Shown one piece after another: positions 9,998 through 21,630 of a stretch of 64,000 nt of DNA. A program made the translations under genes and the position numbers. The stretch lies in contig OX439134.1 of the NCBI GenBank assembly GCA_949318235.1, positions 19,212,556 through 19,276,555 on the forward strand. Direction: 5' to 3'. Each line of letters starts with the position of its first letter. Positions within the stretch are counted from its first letter, which is position 1. The DNA comes from Ecdyonurus torrentis (Eukaryota; Arthropoda; Insecta; Ephemeroptera; Heptageniidae). Below the pieces are notes generated by a model. The model ran no database searches. It had not been told where the DNA came from and worked only from the letters and a program-made list of their open reading frames with translations.

Positions 9998-10718
9998 TTC
10001 TTAGATATTGCTTCTTTATTTTTCTAAACAATTTCTAAAAAAGAAAAAAAAAGTAAACATTTCTTTTCAGAGGATACAATTTTCCTTGAACGCCCCTCAG
10101 AATATTTTCCAGTCAATATTTATTCAGATTAACAACGAAGCAGATAAAATGAAATCGGAACCTTATGATACACATGAATGGTACTCTTAACATTTCCGGA
10201 GAAATCATTTCAAATTGTTAACAAGGATAATTCAACACAAGGTATAGCAGTAGTAGTAGGAAGCAGGAAATGTCGTATGTATATATCCGACAGTCTATAT
10301 TAAATTGAACGATAAATATGTACATAACATTGCATTTAAATATACAACAAAAACATTTACTTCCATTAAAATCAGGGAATTTGCAGCATCATTAATTTAA
10401 AACAATTTACAGATAGTTTTAATGTAAACATTTTACAATTTATTTACAGTGTTTTCAATTTTATATTTTATAATATCTAGTCCACACGATGCAATTTGAT
10501 CTCATTAAATCTTCATTAAAACTTTTTTTTATATAATTTACTGTTTAAAAGGACATTAAATGTCTAAGAAATGTATTCAAAAGCAAGTAAATGCTAATGA
10601 AATGTAGTAATTTTATATAACACTATTCTAAATATATAAAAATGATTGGTGGTTAACACTTTTATAATAATATATAATGCATGTATTTATGTATTTTTTT
10701 TTAACATCATGTGCCAAC
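9994..10718. other. AT-rich sequence, nothing recognised
   Basis: Frames here are short and have no recognisable motif. Confidence 0.5.
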
Positions 10719-10903
10719 GTAGAACACCTTGAACAAAAAAGTTGCGTAATATCCTAACAAAACTGAAAATCAACGTTGATTTGGCCGGATTTATTGATTT
10801 CTAATTTATTTTCCATTCACAATATGCCGCTTCCGGTCACTGACGTCACAGCTCGCCTGGTCCACGCGCAAGTAAACCTGGCGAGCTGTGACGTCAGTGA
10901 CCG
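10719..10903 (+). mobile_element. Family D MITE, left half only
   Basis: Matches the left arm and centre of the full D copies: GTAGAACACCTTGAAC, TCAACGTTGATTTGGCCGG, TCTAATTTATTTTCCATTC, then the tight palindrome TGACGTCACAGCTC..GAGCTGTGACGTCA. The right arm is missing and family E sequence follows directly. Confidence 0.75.
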
Positions 10904-11161
10904 GCAACAAAATAAGACACATTCATTGGTTGATCTTGTTTTTTGAGCCGATAAAAGTGAGTCGCATTGAGAATGAAACTTTTTTTTACACATTTTCGTT
11001 CATTCTTATCAAGTCCAAAGTTCTAAACGAAGAAATAACAATAATCAACCATATATATAAACGTAGTAAACAGGTAATGACGTCATGATCAGATGTTTTT
11101 AACAAAGGAAAATTTTCGAAGCTCGCTCAAGAGTTGTGTGTACTGTAGTTTATAAAACGAA

Positions 11162-11163
<2 letters not shown>
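10904..11163 (+). mobile_element. Family E element, 5' truncated
   Basis: Starts at AATAAGACACATTCATTGG, continues GAAATAACAATAATCAACC and ACGTAGTAAACAGGTAATGA, contains TGACGTCA at 11078-11085, and ends GTAGTTTATAAAACGAAC. Its left terminus is absent at the junction with family D. Confidence 0.65.

Positions 11164-11207
<44 letters not shown>
11164..11207. repeat. (CT)n microsatellite
   Basis: Perfect CT run adjoining the end of family E. Confidence 0.95.
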
Positions 11208-11210
<3 letters not shown>

Positions 11211-11625
11211 CTCACAGTCTACGATAAAAAATCAATAAAATAACTCCTCTTTGAACTGCACTGCTAATCAAATTGACCTATAGACTTAAATCTCACATTA
11301 TATTCTCAAATTGAAAGCTGTTTCAAAATAAAATTACAAAAAGATAAAAGGACATTTTTTGCTAAGTAAAGTAATGCTAGTAAAGCTTTGATGTAAAATC
11401 TCTGAGAAGAAGAGAAAAATGGATTAAAACTTCAACCTACGTACGACAATCAGCTGGTAATGCCACAGATAATATAATTTATCAATTTTTACATAATATT
11501 GCAAGAGACAAACTCACAAAATATGTAAAAAATATTGTGGAGCCTCCATACGAACTTTTAAAAAATTTAAACTTCACTCGTTTTTCTTAATTTGCTAAAC
11601 CTTGCTACACGAATGAAATGAAACT
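11208..11625. other. AT-rich sequence, nothing recognised
   Basis: No repeat family or gene seen. Confidence 0.5.
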
Positions 11626-11680
11626 GAATGAAAAAGGTCTGAATGAAAAAGGTCTGAATGAAAAAGGTCTGAATGAAAAA
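11626..11680. repeat. 15-bp tandem repeat, about 3.5 units
   Basis: Unit GAATGAAAAAGGTCT repeated head to tail and nearly identical. Confidence 0.9.
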
Positions 11681-11822
11681 AAATATACTTTGTTAAATTC
11701 GACGAAATAGAAATTATATGTGACATCTTCTACGCTTTTATCATTAGATTACTAACTTTTAGTGACGTCATAACCATTAATTATACAATACTTAAAACAT
11801 TAGTACTGTTCGTAATCCGTGT

Positions 11823-12050
11823 TTTCTACTACTAAAATGACGATCAACTATGACTATTCAAATGCGCATTTTTTTGTAGCAACAAAACTGTTCCGTAAAT
11901 ACTCACGATAAACTCGGTACCGAAAAAGGGGGCGTAACTCACTTGTTTATCATAGAGAACTCGTGAGTCACGCCCCCTTTCTCGATACCAAGTTTTCGTG
12001 AAGCCGTATGGAACAGACCCCCTGGCTACGAACAACACTAATATGAAACT
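11823..12050. mobile_element. Family J element interrupted by a small hairpin
   Basis: Family J landmarks AAAATGACGATCAACTATG and AAATGCGCATTTTTTTGTA lie at the left and ACGAACAACACTA at the right. Between them, at about 11910-11996, an inverted repeat pairs CTCGGTACCGAAAAAGGGGG with CCCCCTTTCTCGATACCAAG. J copies elsewhere lack this hairpin, so it is probably a separate insertion. Confidence 0.55.
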
Positions 12051-12940
12051 GTGTTTTGAACAAACAAAAATTTACTAAGCTAAAATACTTCACATTTTAA
12101 TCCAAGTCACTACGTAACTGTTTTTTTGGTGTATAAATTAAGTTATAAAAACTACATAAGTAAGTATTAATAAAGTAAAGCAGATATTGTTCAACAAAAA
12201 AAAAATGGCATGAAGAATTTTAATCCCATTATGAAGCGATGAAGTATTAAATTTTTATTAAAAATCAATGATATTAAATTCTCTCTTATACACACTATGA
12301 CAAAACGATATAAAAATGAAAAAGATAATAAGAAAAGACTTTTCAAATATTCATATTTTTTTTTATTATTGATGATAAAATATTTCAATTTGTAATATAT
12401 TCTCAAAAATTTAAATTTTTGATATTTTTTTCATAAATAAATAAAATGGTAATTTTTCAATGTAGTATTTTCTAATTTGAATACCAAACTTTATATATGT
12501 ACATATAAAGAATTTTTTTGGAATTTTAAATTATATTTTAGAGATATATATTTTCATAATTTTGTAAGAATGTTTTTTCATGTATATGGTTTTAGTAAAT
12601 CATACGTATATTTGAGAGGAATCATCTGTAGAGAGAAATGTCAGCACGGATTATAAAAATTACGTCAAATGTATACTGTAAAATTTATCGTACATCATAA
12701 ATGTTGCTATTTTGAAATTGCATCAATAAATATTTACCGAGGATACAAAATAGTAGAGGATAGGATAGTATAAAACATGCTAAACTTATGCATAAACTTA
12801 ATGCATATAGAGTAAATAAATTTATAACAAATTTGATGCTAACGATTAAACGGTCAAATGCAACATTAACATTTTGTCTAGTAGAAATATTGTATGAGTA
12901 AAAACAAATAATAATAATAAAAATAATAAAAAATAAAAAA
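12051..12940. other. Very AT-rich sequence, nothing recognised
   Basis: Ends in a degenerate (AAT)n/(AAAT)n stretch at about 12905-12940. Confidence 0.5.
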
Positions 12941-13340
12941 TCAATGGTAGAGCACTTAAAGGAATAGATAAGAGAAAAACATAAGCATCTATATCACAAA
13001 ACACTTGATGGGATTTACTTAAATAACATTAGTTTGTCTCAAAAACCAACAGTAGCCCCGTAGCAGTGATCAGAAAATTCGATTTATGCAACCCGCACAA
13101 CAATTTCATACTAATTTTTGCATGTTTCTGACGTCATAAAAATGAATTTTCACGCAAATTGCAAACTTTACAGTTTTTTCACGCTCTCTCGTAGGGCTAC
13201 ATTAACATTATGGTTAAAATTGTCATCAGTTTTGAAGATCGCATTTCGTGTTTATATTCATTAAAAAGCACATGTTGTTTCATGTGGTCTATGGCTTTAA
13301 GATGCAATCTTAGAGGTTCTAGGTTCGAACCCTAGGGATT
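12941..13340 (+). pseudogene. tRNA-Cys-like sequence split by a family C MITE
   Basis: TCAATGGTAGAGCAC (12941-12955) looks like a tRNA D-arm. After the family C element, GATGCAATCTTAG and a perfect T-arm follow: stem CTAGG (13319-13323), loop TTCGAAC, stem CCTAG (13331-13335). If one TTAA copy is kept and the insert removed, TTAAG-ATGCAAT-CTTAG forms a five-base-pair anticodon stem with a seven-base loop whose central triplet is GCA (Cys). No convincing acceptor stem was found, so this is a tRNA pseudogene or the head of a tRNA-derived SINE, not a working gene. Confidence 0.5.
12960..13296 (+). mobile_element. Family C MITE inside tRNA-like sequence
   Basis: Ends AGGAATAGATAAGAG and CATGTGGTCTATGGCT. 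TTAA flanks at 12956-12959 and 13297-13300 are perfect. TGACGTCA at 13129-13136. About 337 bp, the same length as other full C copies. Confidence 0.85.
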
Positions 13341-13370
13341 TATTTATTGTAAATAAGACTAGACTAACGC

Positions 13371-13572
13371 TACACGTAAAGAATTAATTACGTAATTTAC
13401 GCTGTATTTATGTCAAATGCTAAACTGGAACAATTTATAATTATATTTATGCGCTGTAAAATATAATACTAATGCTATATGTAACATAGTTATTATGAAG
13501 CATAGGTTATGCTTAATTGAACAAATTGAGCTGAACATAAGCTAGCATAATTATTCCGCATTTTTTATCCAT
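13371..13572 (+). mobile_element. Family B MITE, full copy
   Basis: Starts CACGTAAAGAATTAATTACG and ends AATTATTCCGCATTTTTTATCC, with the usual TATGTAACATAG interior. Confidence 0.7.
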
Positions 13573-14204
<632 letters not shown>

Positions 14205-14217
14205 GGTAAGCATCGAT

Positions 14218-14320
14218 TATGTTATTACAAAATAAAATAGCAACATTTGTGCTCTAAAGTATATAAATTAATTATTGCAGCAATAATTACGTAATTTATT
14301 GTATACCTAGATTGTAACAA
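14218..14320 (-). mobile_element. Family B fragment
   Basis: Contains AGCAACATTTGTGCTCTAAAG and AATTACGTAATTTATTG, one end of family B. Confidence 0.5.
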
Positions 14321-15253
14321 AACAAATAAACATAAAAAAAATCCCCTAGTGTAATGCTGTCACTATCAACCAGTTTTTTCAGTGTATCTATTGAATACTT
14401 TACAATTCGCGCTGGAGGTGGTATTGTACGAATATAATTAAAATTGTAGAACATACATTCATCAGAGAGGATTAAACAAAATACTGATGCTAATCTCTAT
14501 CAATTAAAACGACACTTCAAACAATTATAACCTATAACATCATGCATGTAAATCCACAGATAATCGATATTATATGTAACTTCTCATTATAGTAGGATTA
14601 ACTCGATTGTGACGTCACATTTACAATTTTGTCGCATAAATTTATGTACTGTTAATTAATTGCTATATATAAATATTTTAATGTTACTTATATGAGAAAA
14701 TATTGCATTTATTTTTAACACTTACTAAAGCTATACTATACTCATTTTTAATTCTTGTGCACTAATGATTTTTTTATTCTATAGTTTATTGTTCCTGTTG
14801 TTCATTGCAGCATTTTATTTCATTGTTGTATATTTCTAGTGTTTATAATGTGATTTAACTTGCAGCATATTCCTGGACTTAGCTGATACTAAAATATTAA
14901 CGAGCCTATAAAATATTTAAATTTTTATTGCATACAAATTAATCATTTCCGAGGAATTAAATTATCTAAATTTTTGCACGTAATTTTTTCTTTATAATAT
15001 AATAAATTATTTTATATATACGTTTAAGGTAGTAAAATCCATCAATAAGATTTTAATAAAAATATAGTAAACATAATATCGTAATGCTGGTTACCTTACT
15101 GTATACAGAGGTGTCAACGTTTTGCAATATCAGCTTACCTGTAATGAAACAAAGAAAAAATATGTTAGACAATAATTATGGACTTAAAAAAATTAATAAA
15201 ATAAATAAATTTGAGAGATATAATACAATTTAATCGAAACGGCAATGATGTAA
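14321..15253. other. AT-rich sequence, nothing recognised
   Basis: One isolated TGACGTCA at 14610-14617 outside any recognised element. No gene seen. Confidence 0.5.
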
Positions 15254-15608
15254 ACACGGAAAAAAATACTACTAATGACAGGTACAGCTCTGGCCAAAAG
15301 TTCCCGAACGGGGCAACGGCGGTCGCTGCGTTTTCTCATAAAGATAACATTGATTGGTTGCGGGTTGCCTATGCAAATCGTTCGGGAACTTTTGGCCAGA
15401 GCTATACATGAACCTGTATTTTGCAATAGGTACATTTTAATTTGGAACAGGTAGTTATAAAACTACAATACCACTTAATCTAAGTGATTCACACCTTTAT
15501 TGTTGCACATTGCACCTGCATTAGCTATTATTGTAGTATAATAATACCTGTGTTCTAGGTTGTTATATGTCTACCTATTACATTGTTAGTATTAATTTTT
15601 TTGTGTAA
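15254..15608 (+). mobile_element. Family G element with nested Tc1/mariner-like MITE
   Basis: Outer sequence matches 24638-24867: ACACGGAAAAAAATACTAC, CAGGTAC, then ATGAACCTGTATTTTGCAAT, ACAGGTAGTTATAAAAC and a TTTTTTTGTGTA end. Without the 120-bp nested element and one TA it is about 233 bp, almost the length of the empty copy. Palindromic and non-coding. Confidence 0.75.
15285..15404. mobile_element. 120-bp MITE with TA duplication, nested in family G
   Basis: Ends CAGCTCTGGCCAAAAGTTCC and its complement, the last base differing, with TA on both sides (15283-15284, 15405-15406). The empty G copy at 24638 has one TA at this place. CAG ends with GGCCAAAAGTT and TA targets fit Tc1/mariner. 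The two overlapping frames here just read opposite strands of the hairpin. Confidence 0.85.
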
Positions 15609-15702
15609 AGGAAAGAATCAAAACCCCTTCTACATAAACTTATGAGGTAAATATCTATTTGTAGCTTAAAATTACCAAATTATACACTGAATGTGAGAAT
15701 AA

Positions 15703-16165
15703 AAAGTAGTAGAGGCTAGTAGTTTAAAACTGATGATACTTCCTAAACGTTGTCTCTAAACATTCATGTGCATACATCAAATTATAATGCATGTAGAGTA
15801 CATGAAATTATCTAAAATTCAATACTATAGATTAAGTATTTAAATTGTTTACTCTCTACCAGTGCATGTTTACTCACTATACCAATAGTGCATGGGTACT
15901 GTCTACTATAGTGAAATGTGGTAGAGAGTATACTCTAATGTTTACTTACTACCAATGGGTAGTGAAATGTAGTAGAGAGTATACTCTAATGTTTAGGAGA
16001 ACCCATGTCACTTGTTCTCACACTTACATCGACACTAGACTCTACAAGATTGAATATTTAGTGAAAATATACCCGTGCTTTGACGTATAATCAAAGTATT
16101 TCCTATAGGTACTCTCTAAATATTTCTGCGTTGGCAGTAAACATTTGTTTTCTGAGTATACATGG
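15703..16165 (+). mobile_element. Family A element, uninterrupted copy
   Basis: From AGTAGAGGCTAGTAGTTTAA to ACATTTGTTTTCTGAGTATA. The 68-bp unit occurs once complete and once partly (about 15850-15990). A tail segment with CATCGACACTAG and CAAGATTGAATATTTAG follows. Useful as the reference copy. Confidence 0.7.
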
Positions 16166-17267
16166 TGTATACTGGATATACAACTTCACATTATGGTCTT
16201 GTCAAAAAAAAAAAAAGGCAATAAGACTCAATTAACTTAATGCTAATGAAATGTTTTGAAAAAACAAACAATTATCTCCGAAAATAAAGCAACAGATATA
16301 AAATTTTGGAGAACCAGGGTGGAGAACCATTTTGGAGAACCATTGAACTAAATGATCGCATCAAAATAATCTAAACTTATAATAATATTTAATAGTTGTT
16401 TTCCATTGTTGAGAAGTCACGATTGAAATTAAACTGTCTATTATTTACTTGGCATTTTTCACAATACAATTTACACATTGGTTAGCTATTTTCATAAATA
16501 TATTACATAAAATTTTGAAAGATGTGCTGGCCATTACCAAAAATACACGCTATTGCAATGCATTTAATTGCCGAGAGATGATCTTTTCCTTTGCATTTAG
16601 CCTGTATAATGACGCAAATGAGTAATGACATAAATAGTTGCCATTTTTCTATGCAAATCAAGAAAAATAGCAGCATAATTAATATGTAGCGAGTAAAACA
16701 CTAAATTTTACATTAGTTAAGTTACAAAGTTTTTTTCAAGCAGTCAGAAATATTAGCTGTGAAAAAAAATAATAAAATAAAGGGTTCCCAAATAAAGTTT
16801 TAATAATTGAGATTTAATCTACGGGCTGAAACATTTACTTTATGACAAATTTGTGTAAAATTGTGGGAGACCGCGAGAATAATCTCTGCGTGCTATTTTC
16901 CTTCTTTAATGTTTGTGTAAGTTTTTCACAGGGGAAACAGATAGCAAATTTTTTTAATCCTTTTTGTTTGTCACCTTTTTTTAGGCAGATTAATTCGCCT
17001 TTTATTGTGCTGGGGAAATTAGGTTATGTGGAATAAATTTGAAAATATTCTCGTGACTGTGATAAAATATTTAACATTTAAATTTAGCTCGTCTTTCTTA
17101 TAAGAATAACATTATAAATTAAGCGTCAGTTTTTAAATGCTGTCACAATCGTATGTAAAAAAAAAAAATTAGAAAAAAAACTAGAAAAAAAAATCAGAAT
17201 GCAATTTGTTAAAAATAAAATTTTAAATTAAATATTGATTGAGAAAGCAGTGGTAACTTTTATTGGG
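16166..17267. other. AT-rich sequence, nothing recognised
   Basis: Small homopolymers only. One short direct repeat, TTGGAGAACCA, near 16310-16345. Confidence 0.5.
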
Positions 17268-17477
17268 CTGTTCACAATAGTGTTGTTCGTAAACCCTGTT
17301 CTCTTGCACCAAAAAATGCGCATTCTTTTTGAATAACCAAAGTTGATCGTCATTTTAGGTTTACAAACAGCATTAGTGACGCGTAAATTAACGTAACTTT
17401 CACGTAAGAATTCAATTAAAATTTCTTGTTGTATCTTCACGTAAGTTTCATGTAAATTTACGCGTCATTGTGAACAG
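17268..17477. mobile_element. Family J element, full foldback
   Basis: Ends CTGTTCACAATAG (17268-17280) and CATTGTGAACAG (17466-17477) are inverted. The interior has GTTGTTCGTAAACCCTGTTC, AAAAAATGCGCATTC and GATCGTCATTTTA, shared with 11823, 39150 and 58890. Repeated CACGTAAG/ACGCGTAA motifs lie in the right half. Confidence 0.65.
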
Positions 17478-18484
17478 ATAATAAGAGTTCCAATTACAAG
17501 ATGTAAAAAAAAAAAAAAAAAAAAATTTGACTCCAAATTTGAATATCTAAAAATAATTTTAAAATAATGTATATTATAAGGTTTTTCAAAATTAGTTAAT
17601 TATTAGAAGTATTTTTTTTACAGCCTACAAAAATTTTAATAGATTGACTTTGTGGATAGTTTCGTTTTAAATATATTATGGATTATGATTGTTTAATTAT
17701 TTATTGTCATCAAAAAAAAAAAAAATTAAAAAAAAAATAGCTTGCACCTAATACATTTGTGGCACACACATTATATGTACATATAATCATAATTACAATT
17801 TAACTACAATTTTAAAGCCAAAATTAATTCTAAACAGAAAATTAAAAGATAAAATATGATGTTATATATAAAAAATATTGAGTGTAAAATTTATATGCTT
17901 GACATTTTAATCAATTTTTGTGACATTTATTTGACTGTATATGAAGTAAAATAAAATATGATTTGTATCATGACATTTTGGATTGATCAAATGTTATATT
18001 TTTAATCTAAAGTAACAGAGATAACAAAATTGTGACAAATACTTCATCAATTGAGTTAGTGCTCAATATCACGAAGTTAGAAAACTTGACAAATCCCCCT
18101 GGATTTTAAAGTTAGGAAAGTATATTTTGTGCACTATAGCTAAAGTTACATGAATCGTGTGCTGTCTTACAATATAGGGGTCAGCTCAAATCAAAGGCAA
18201 ATAATACTTTTAAATGTAATGAGCGTGAATTAAATAGATAAATTAAAGATGCAACAGATTAAAAAAAAAGCGCTAAAATAAAAAAAACTACAATACTTTT
18301 AAATAGTGACGAAATAAATATGTATATTGCATAATATATTATTATAGACCAACATGCCCGTTGCTAGAATCAAAATTAAGTGTTTTGTATACTTATAAAA
18401 TTTAAAATATCATAAAATGTATTAAGATTAAAAATATGTACTTCCAAAATTTGTACTTTATCATTTTAACATTTTCAAAATTAA
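17478..18484. other. AT-rich sequence, nothing recognised
   Basis: poly(A) at about 17505-17525. No gene or repeat family seen. Confidence 0.5.
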
Positions 18485-18818
18485 AGCCATATACCACATA
18501 AAACAACATGTACTTTTTAATGAGTAAACACAAAATGGGATCTTCAAAACTGATGACAATTTTTACCAGAATGTTAATGTAACCCCACGGGAGAGCGTGA
18601 AAAAACTGTAAAGTATGCAATTTGCGTGAAAATTCATGTTTATGACGTCAGGAACATGCAAAAATTAGTATGAAATTGTTGTGCGGGTTGCATAAATCGA
18701 ATTTTCTGATCACTGCTATGGGGCTACTGTTGGGTTTTGAGACAAACTAATGTTATTTATGTAAATCCCATCAAGTGTTGTGTGATATTAATGCTTATGT
18801 TTTTCTCTGGTCTATTCT
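18485..18818 (-). mobile_element. Family C MITE
   Basis: Starts AGCCATATACCACATAAAAC and ends TTTTTCTCTGGTCTATTCT. Left flank TTAA, right flank TTGA (one mutation). TGACGTCA at 18644-18651. Confidence 0.8.
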
Positions 18819-19193
18819 TTGAACGATCAAAACACACGACTTTTATTCATTTACTTATTGACGGATTCATTGCGCTATTATTATTATTAATATAAATTGT
18901 TTAAGTTTTTGATTGATTAAAATGTTTTCTTATGAGAAAACCGTCTCTTCAATTAATTAACTTCATTTTTTAATTTATATAAATATATAAATATAGATGC
19001 AATGATAATAGTGCTTGTGGTTGCAAATACTAATCGTTATTTCTCACTTTACACACAGCAGATTATTTGTTGTAGTGAAGTTTGTAAAATTAAAAGAGGA
19101 CATAATTTCACCTGACACTATAGTGGAGTGCGGTATGCAGAGTAGAGTGTAATAAATCTTCATACCTACATGTTAGCTAGACATACTGACCCC

Positions 19194-19194
<1 letters not shown>
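18819..19194. other. AT-rich sequence, nothing recognised
   Basis: Nothing recognised. Confidence 0.5.
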
Positions 19195-19265
<71 letters not shown>

Positions 19266-19312
19266 GTTTACCTCTGTTTCTCTCTATATACATATATCTA
19301 TGTCAGTCTGTC

Positions 19313-19393
<81 letters not shown>
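19195..19393. repeat. Compound (CT)n / (TA)n microsatellite
   Basis: (CT)n at about 19200-19260, an imperfect CT-rich spacer, (CT)n at about 19313-19353, then (TA)n to 19393. The Ser-Leu-rich and Ile-Tyr-rich frame here is translated repeat. Confidence 0.95.
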
Positions 19394-19394
<1 letters not shown>

Positions 19395-19611
19395 CATACA
19401 CACATCCTAGACAAAACTAGATAGATGCAGAACGTCACCAACCGGAAGTACCCTCTGTATTTCAGCTTTAAAATTAAATACCTAAGATTAAATTTGATAA
19501 GAAATCAATTTAATATTAAACTTGATAACATGTCACCTTTTTGTAATGATTAATTAAAGAAAAAGGAGTGCATCCGGTCGTAATCATCTTCGTTTTGGTT
19601 TTGGTCGAGCT

Positions 19612-19613
<2 letters not shown>

Positions 19614-19650
<37 letters not shown>
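19614..19650. repeat. (CT)n microsatellite
   Basis: Perfect CT run. Confidence 0.95.
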
Positions 19651-19652
<2 letters not shown>

Positions 19653-20618
19653 ATATATGTATTGTATGTATATCATCCCCAAGCAGTGTTGCATGTCAAT
19701 ATATACATGTCTAGTACTCTCAGGTCAATCTCATTGTTGCCACAGACATGTAAATACCTAATATTGGGTGCAAACAATATCACAAACCACAATGATAAAA
19801 ATTAATCTACTATTATGATAATGAAAATATTTAAAATAGAATATTTGAAAATAAGAAGTTTGGTAATAAAAATTAAACTTTCTGTTCCACACAAGCCCTA
19901 AATAGGCACTAAGTAAGAAAACGTATTTTATACTCAGAAAAGTTTTTTCTTTTATGAAAGTATTTATTTTTACTTTAAAATTACGACTTTAGTGGTTTTG
20001 TGTCGACTTTTTGAACAATCGTGTAAAACATCACACTAGTTGTGTTGAACAAATAATCAATTGATCGATTTACAAATGACCTTGAAGCATTCATAGCCTC
20101 TTGGGACTGTAGATCGTTCATTTTGAGTGAAATTTGTAAAGTGTTGTTAGCTCAATTCAACGCGAGAAACTCGATATTATATCCTTTTCCGGTCTCTAAA
20201 TAAAAATAGCCTATTATACTTACGTAGTAAATAAATGATAATTTTTATTCATAAGTATTAAAGAAAAAGTAACAATAGGATGTAAAATGTTTGAAAACAA
20301 GCTATATATTTACACTTACATGAAACTCACTCGTCAGATTAAATAAGAGTTTTCAACACTCAGGCAGTGGGCAGTCAAGTAAAAAGAAAAATGAGCCGAG
20401 ACAAGATACAAGTTAATGCACTCCCAGCTTAGCTTACGACAAAATGACAAATGAACTTGACATTTTTTATTTATACTTGAGAACATATGGAACATTACAA
20501 AACAAAGTTGATGATGGGATAATTTATTAACATTTCTTAAAACATCATCAAATATTTAGATAAAGTGTAAAAAATATATATAGAACTACAGTACAGTATA
20601 ACGAACGTCATGAATTAA
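19651..20618. other. AT-rich sequence with weak family W-like foldback
   Basis: About 20040-20165 shares GTAGATCGTTCATTTTGAG with the foldback at 25690-25862 on one arm. Otherwise nothing recognised. Confidence 0.35.
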
Positions 20619-20953
20619 AGGAATAGACCAGAGAAAAATATAAGCATTTACATCACAAAACACTTGATGGGACTTACATGAATAACATTAATTTGTCTTA
20701 AAACCCAACTGTAGCTCCGTAACAGTGATTAGAAATTTCGATTTATGCAACCCGCACAACATTTCCATACTAATTTTTGCATGTTTCTGACGTCATAAAC
20801 ATGAATTTTCATGCAAATTGCATACTTTACAGTTTTTTCACGCTCTCTCGTGGGGCTACATTAACATTCTGGTAAAAATTATCATCAGTTTTGAAGATCC
20901 CATTTCGTGTTTATTCATTAAAAAGTTCATGTGGTTTTATGTGGTATATGGCT
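20619..20953 (+). mobile_element. Family C MITE
   Basis: AGGAATAGACCAGAGAAAAA to GTGGTATATGGCT, flanked by perfect TTAA (20615-20618 and 20954-20957). TGACGTCA at 20789-20796. Confidence 0.85.
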
Positions 20954-20956
20954 TTA

Positions 20957-21095
20957 AAGAGCACATGCTGAACATCATAAATATTATGCTATGTAGTATA
21001 ATCACTATACAATATAGCATAAATTATGATGTTATACATATAATAGTTGCTGCATTTAGCTAGCATTACTTATTTATTTCTATGTCCATATAATA
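20957..21095 (+). mobile_element. Family B, right half
   Basis: AATATTATGCTATGTAGTAT to TTTATTTCTATGTCC. The left half is missing and the copy abuts the family C element. Confidence 0.6.
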
Positions 21096-21570
21096 TACGA
21101 GAAACTAAATATTTGACCTTTACTTGGATACGTCAATGAAGGTCATTCCATTGATTAAACTGAATAGAAGTAATGTGGTAACGATGTAATTGTTTTTCAC
21201 AAGAAATTGAAAACGTCCATTTAAATTAAGGTAGAGAGAGATATTTTTAATTCATACTTTTATAATGACCCTCCATTTAGCCATGAATAGCTGAAATTAG
21301 GTCCTTGGAGACTTATACAAGTTAGAGAGTGGAAGAGGGGTGGGGGTCAAAAAAGGCCATGACAGTGACATGGGTTACAGTAAGTGATGACACGAAAAGT
21401 TCACTCAAAAGCAATACTTACATTATTTAATTATTTATTGCTTGAGATTATTAACTTTTACGTCAAAATAAAATGTTTTAAATTTATTTTTTAGTAACTT
21501 ATTCTTGAGTTTGGAAAAAATATAGCAATTATTACTTCTATCTTTTTATACAACTTATGGGAAAAAATTT
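21096..21570. other. AT-rich sequence, nothing recognised
   Basis: Nothing recognised. Confidence 0.5.

Positions 21571-21625
<55 letters not shown>
21571..21625. repeat. (TA)n microsatellite
   Basis: TA run with one TTTATA interruption near the right end. Confidence 0.95.

Positions 21626-21630
<5 letters not shown>

Noticed and set aside
13301..13340. Functional tRNA gene at the T-arm
   Set aside because: Only half a tRNA is present on this side, an element splits it, and no acceptor stem pairs.
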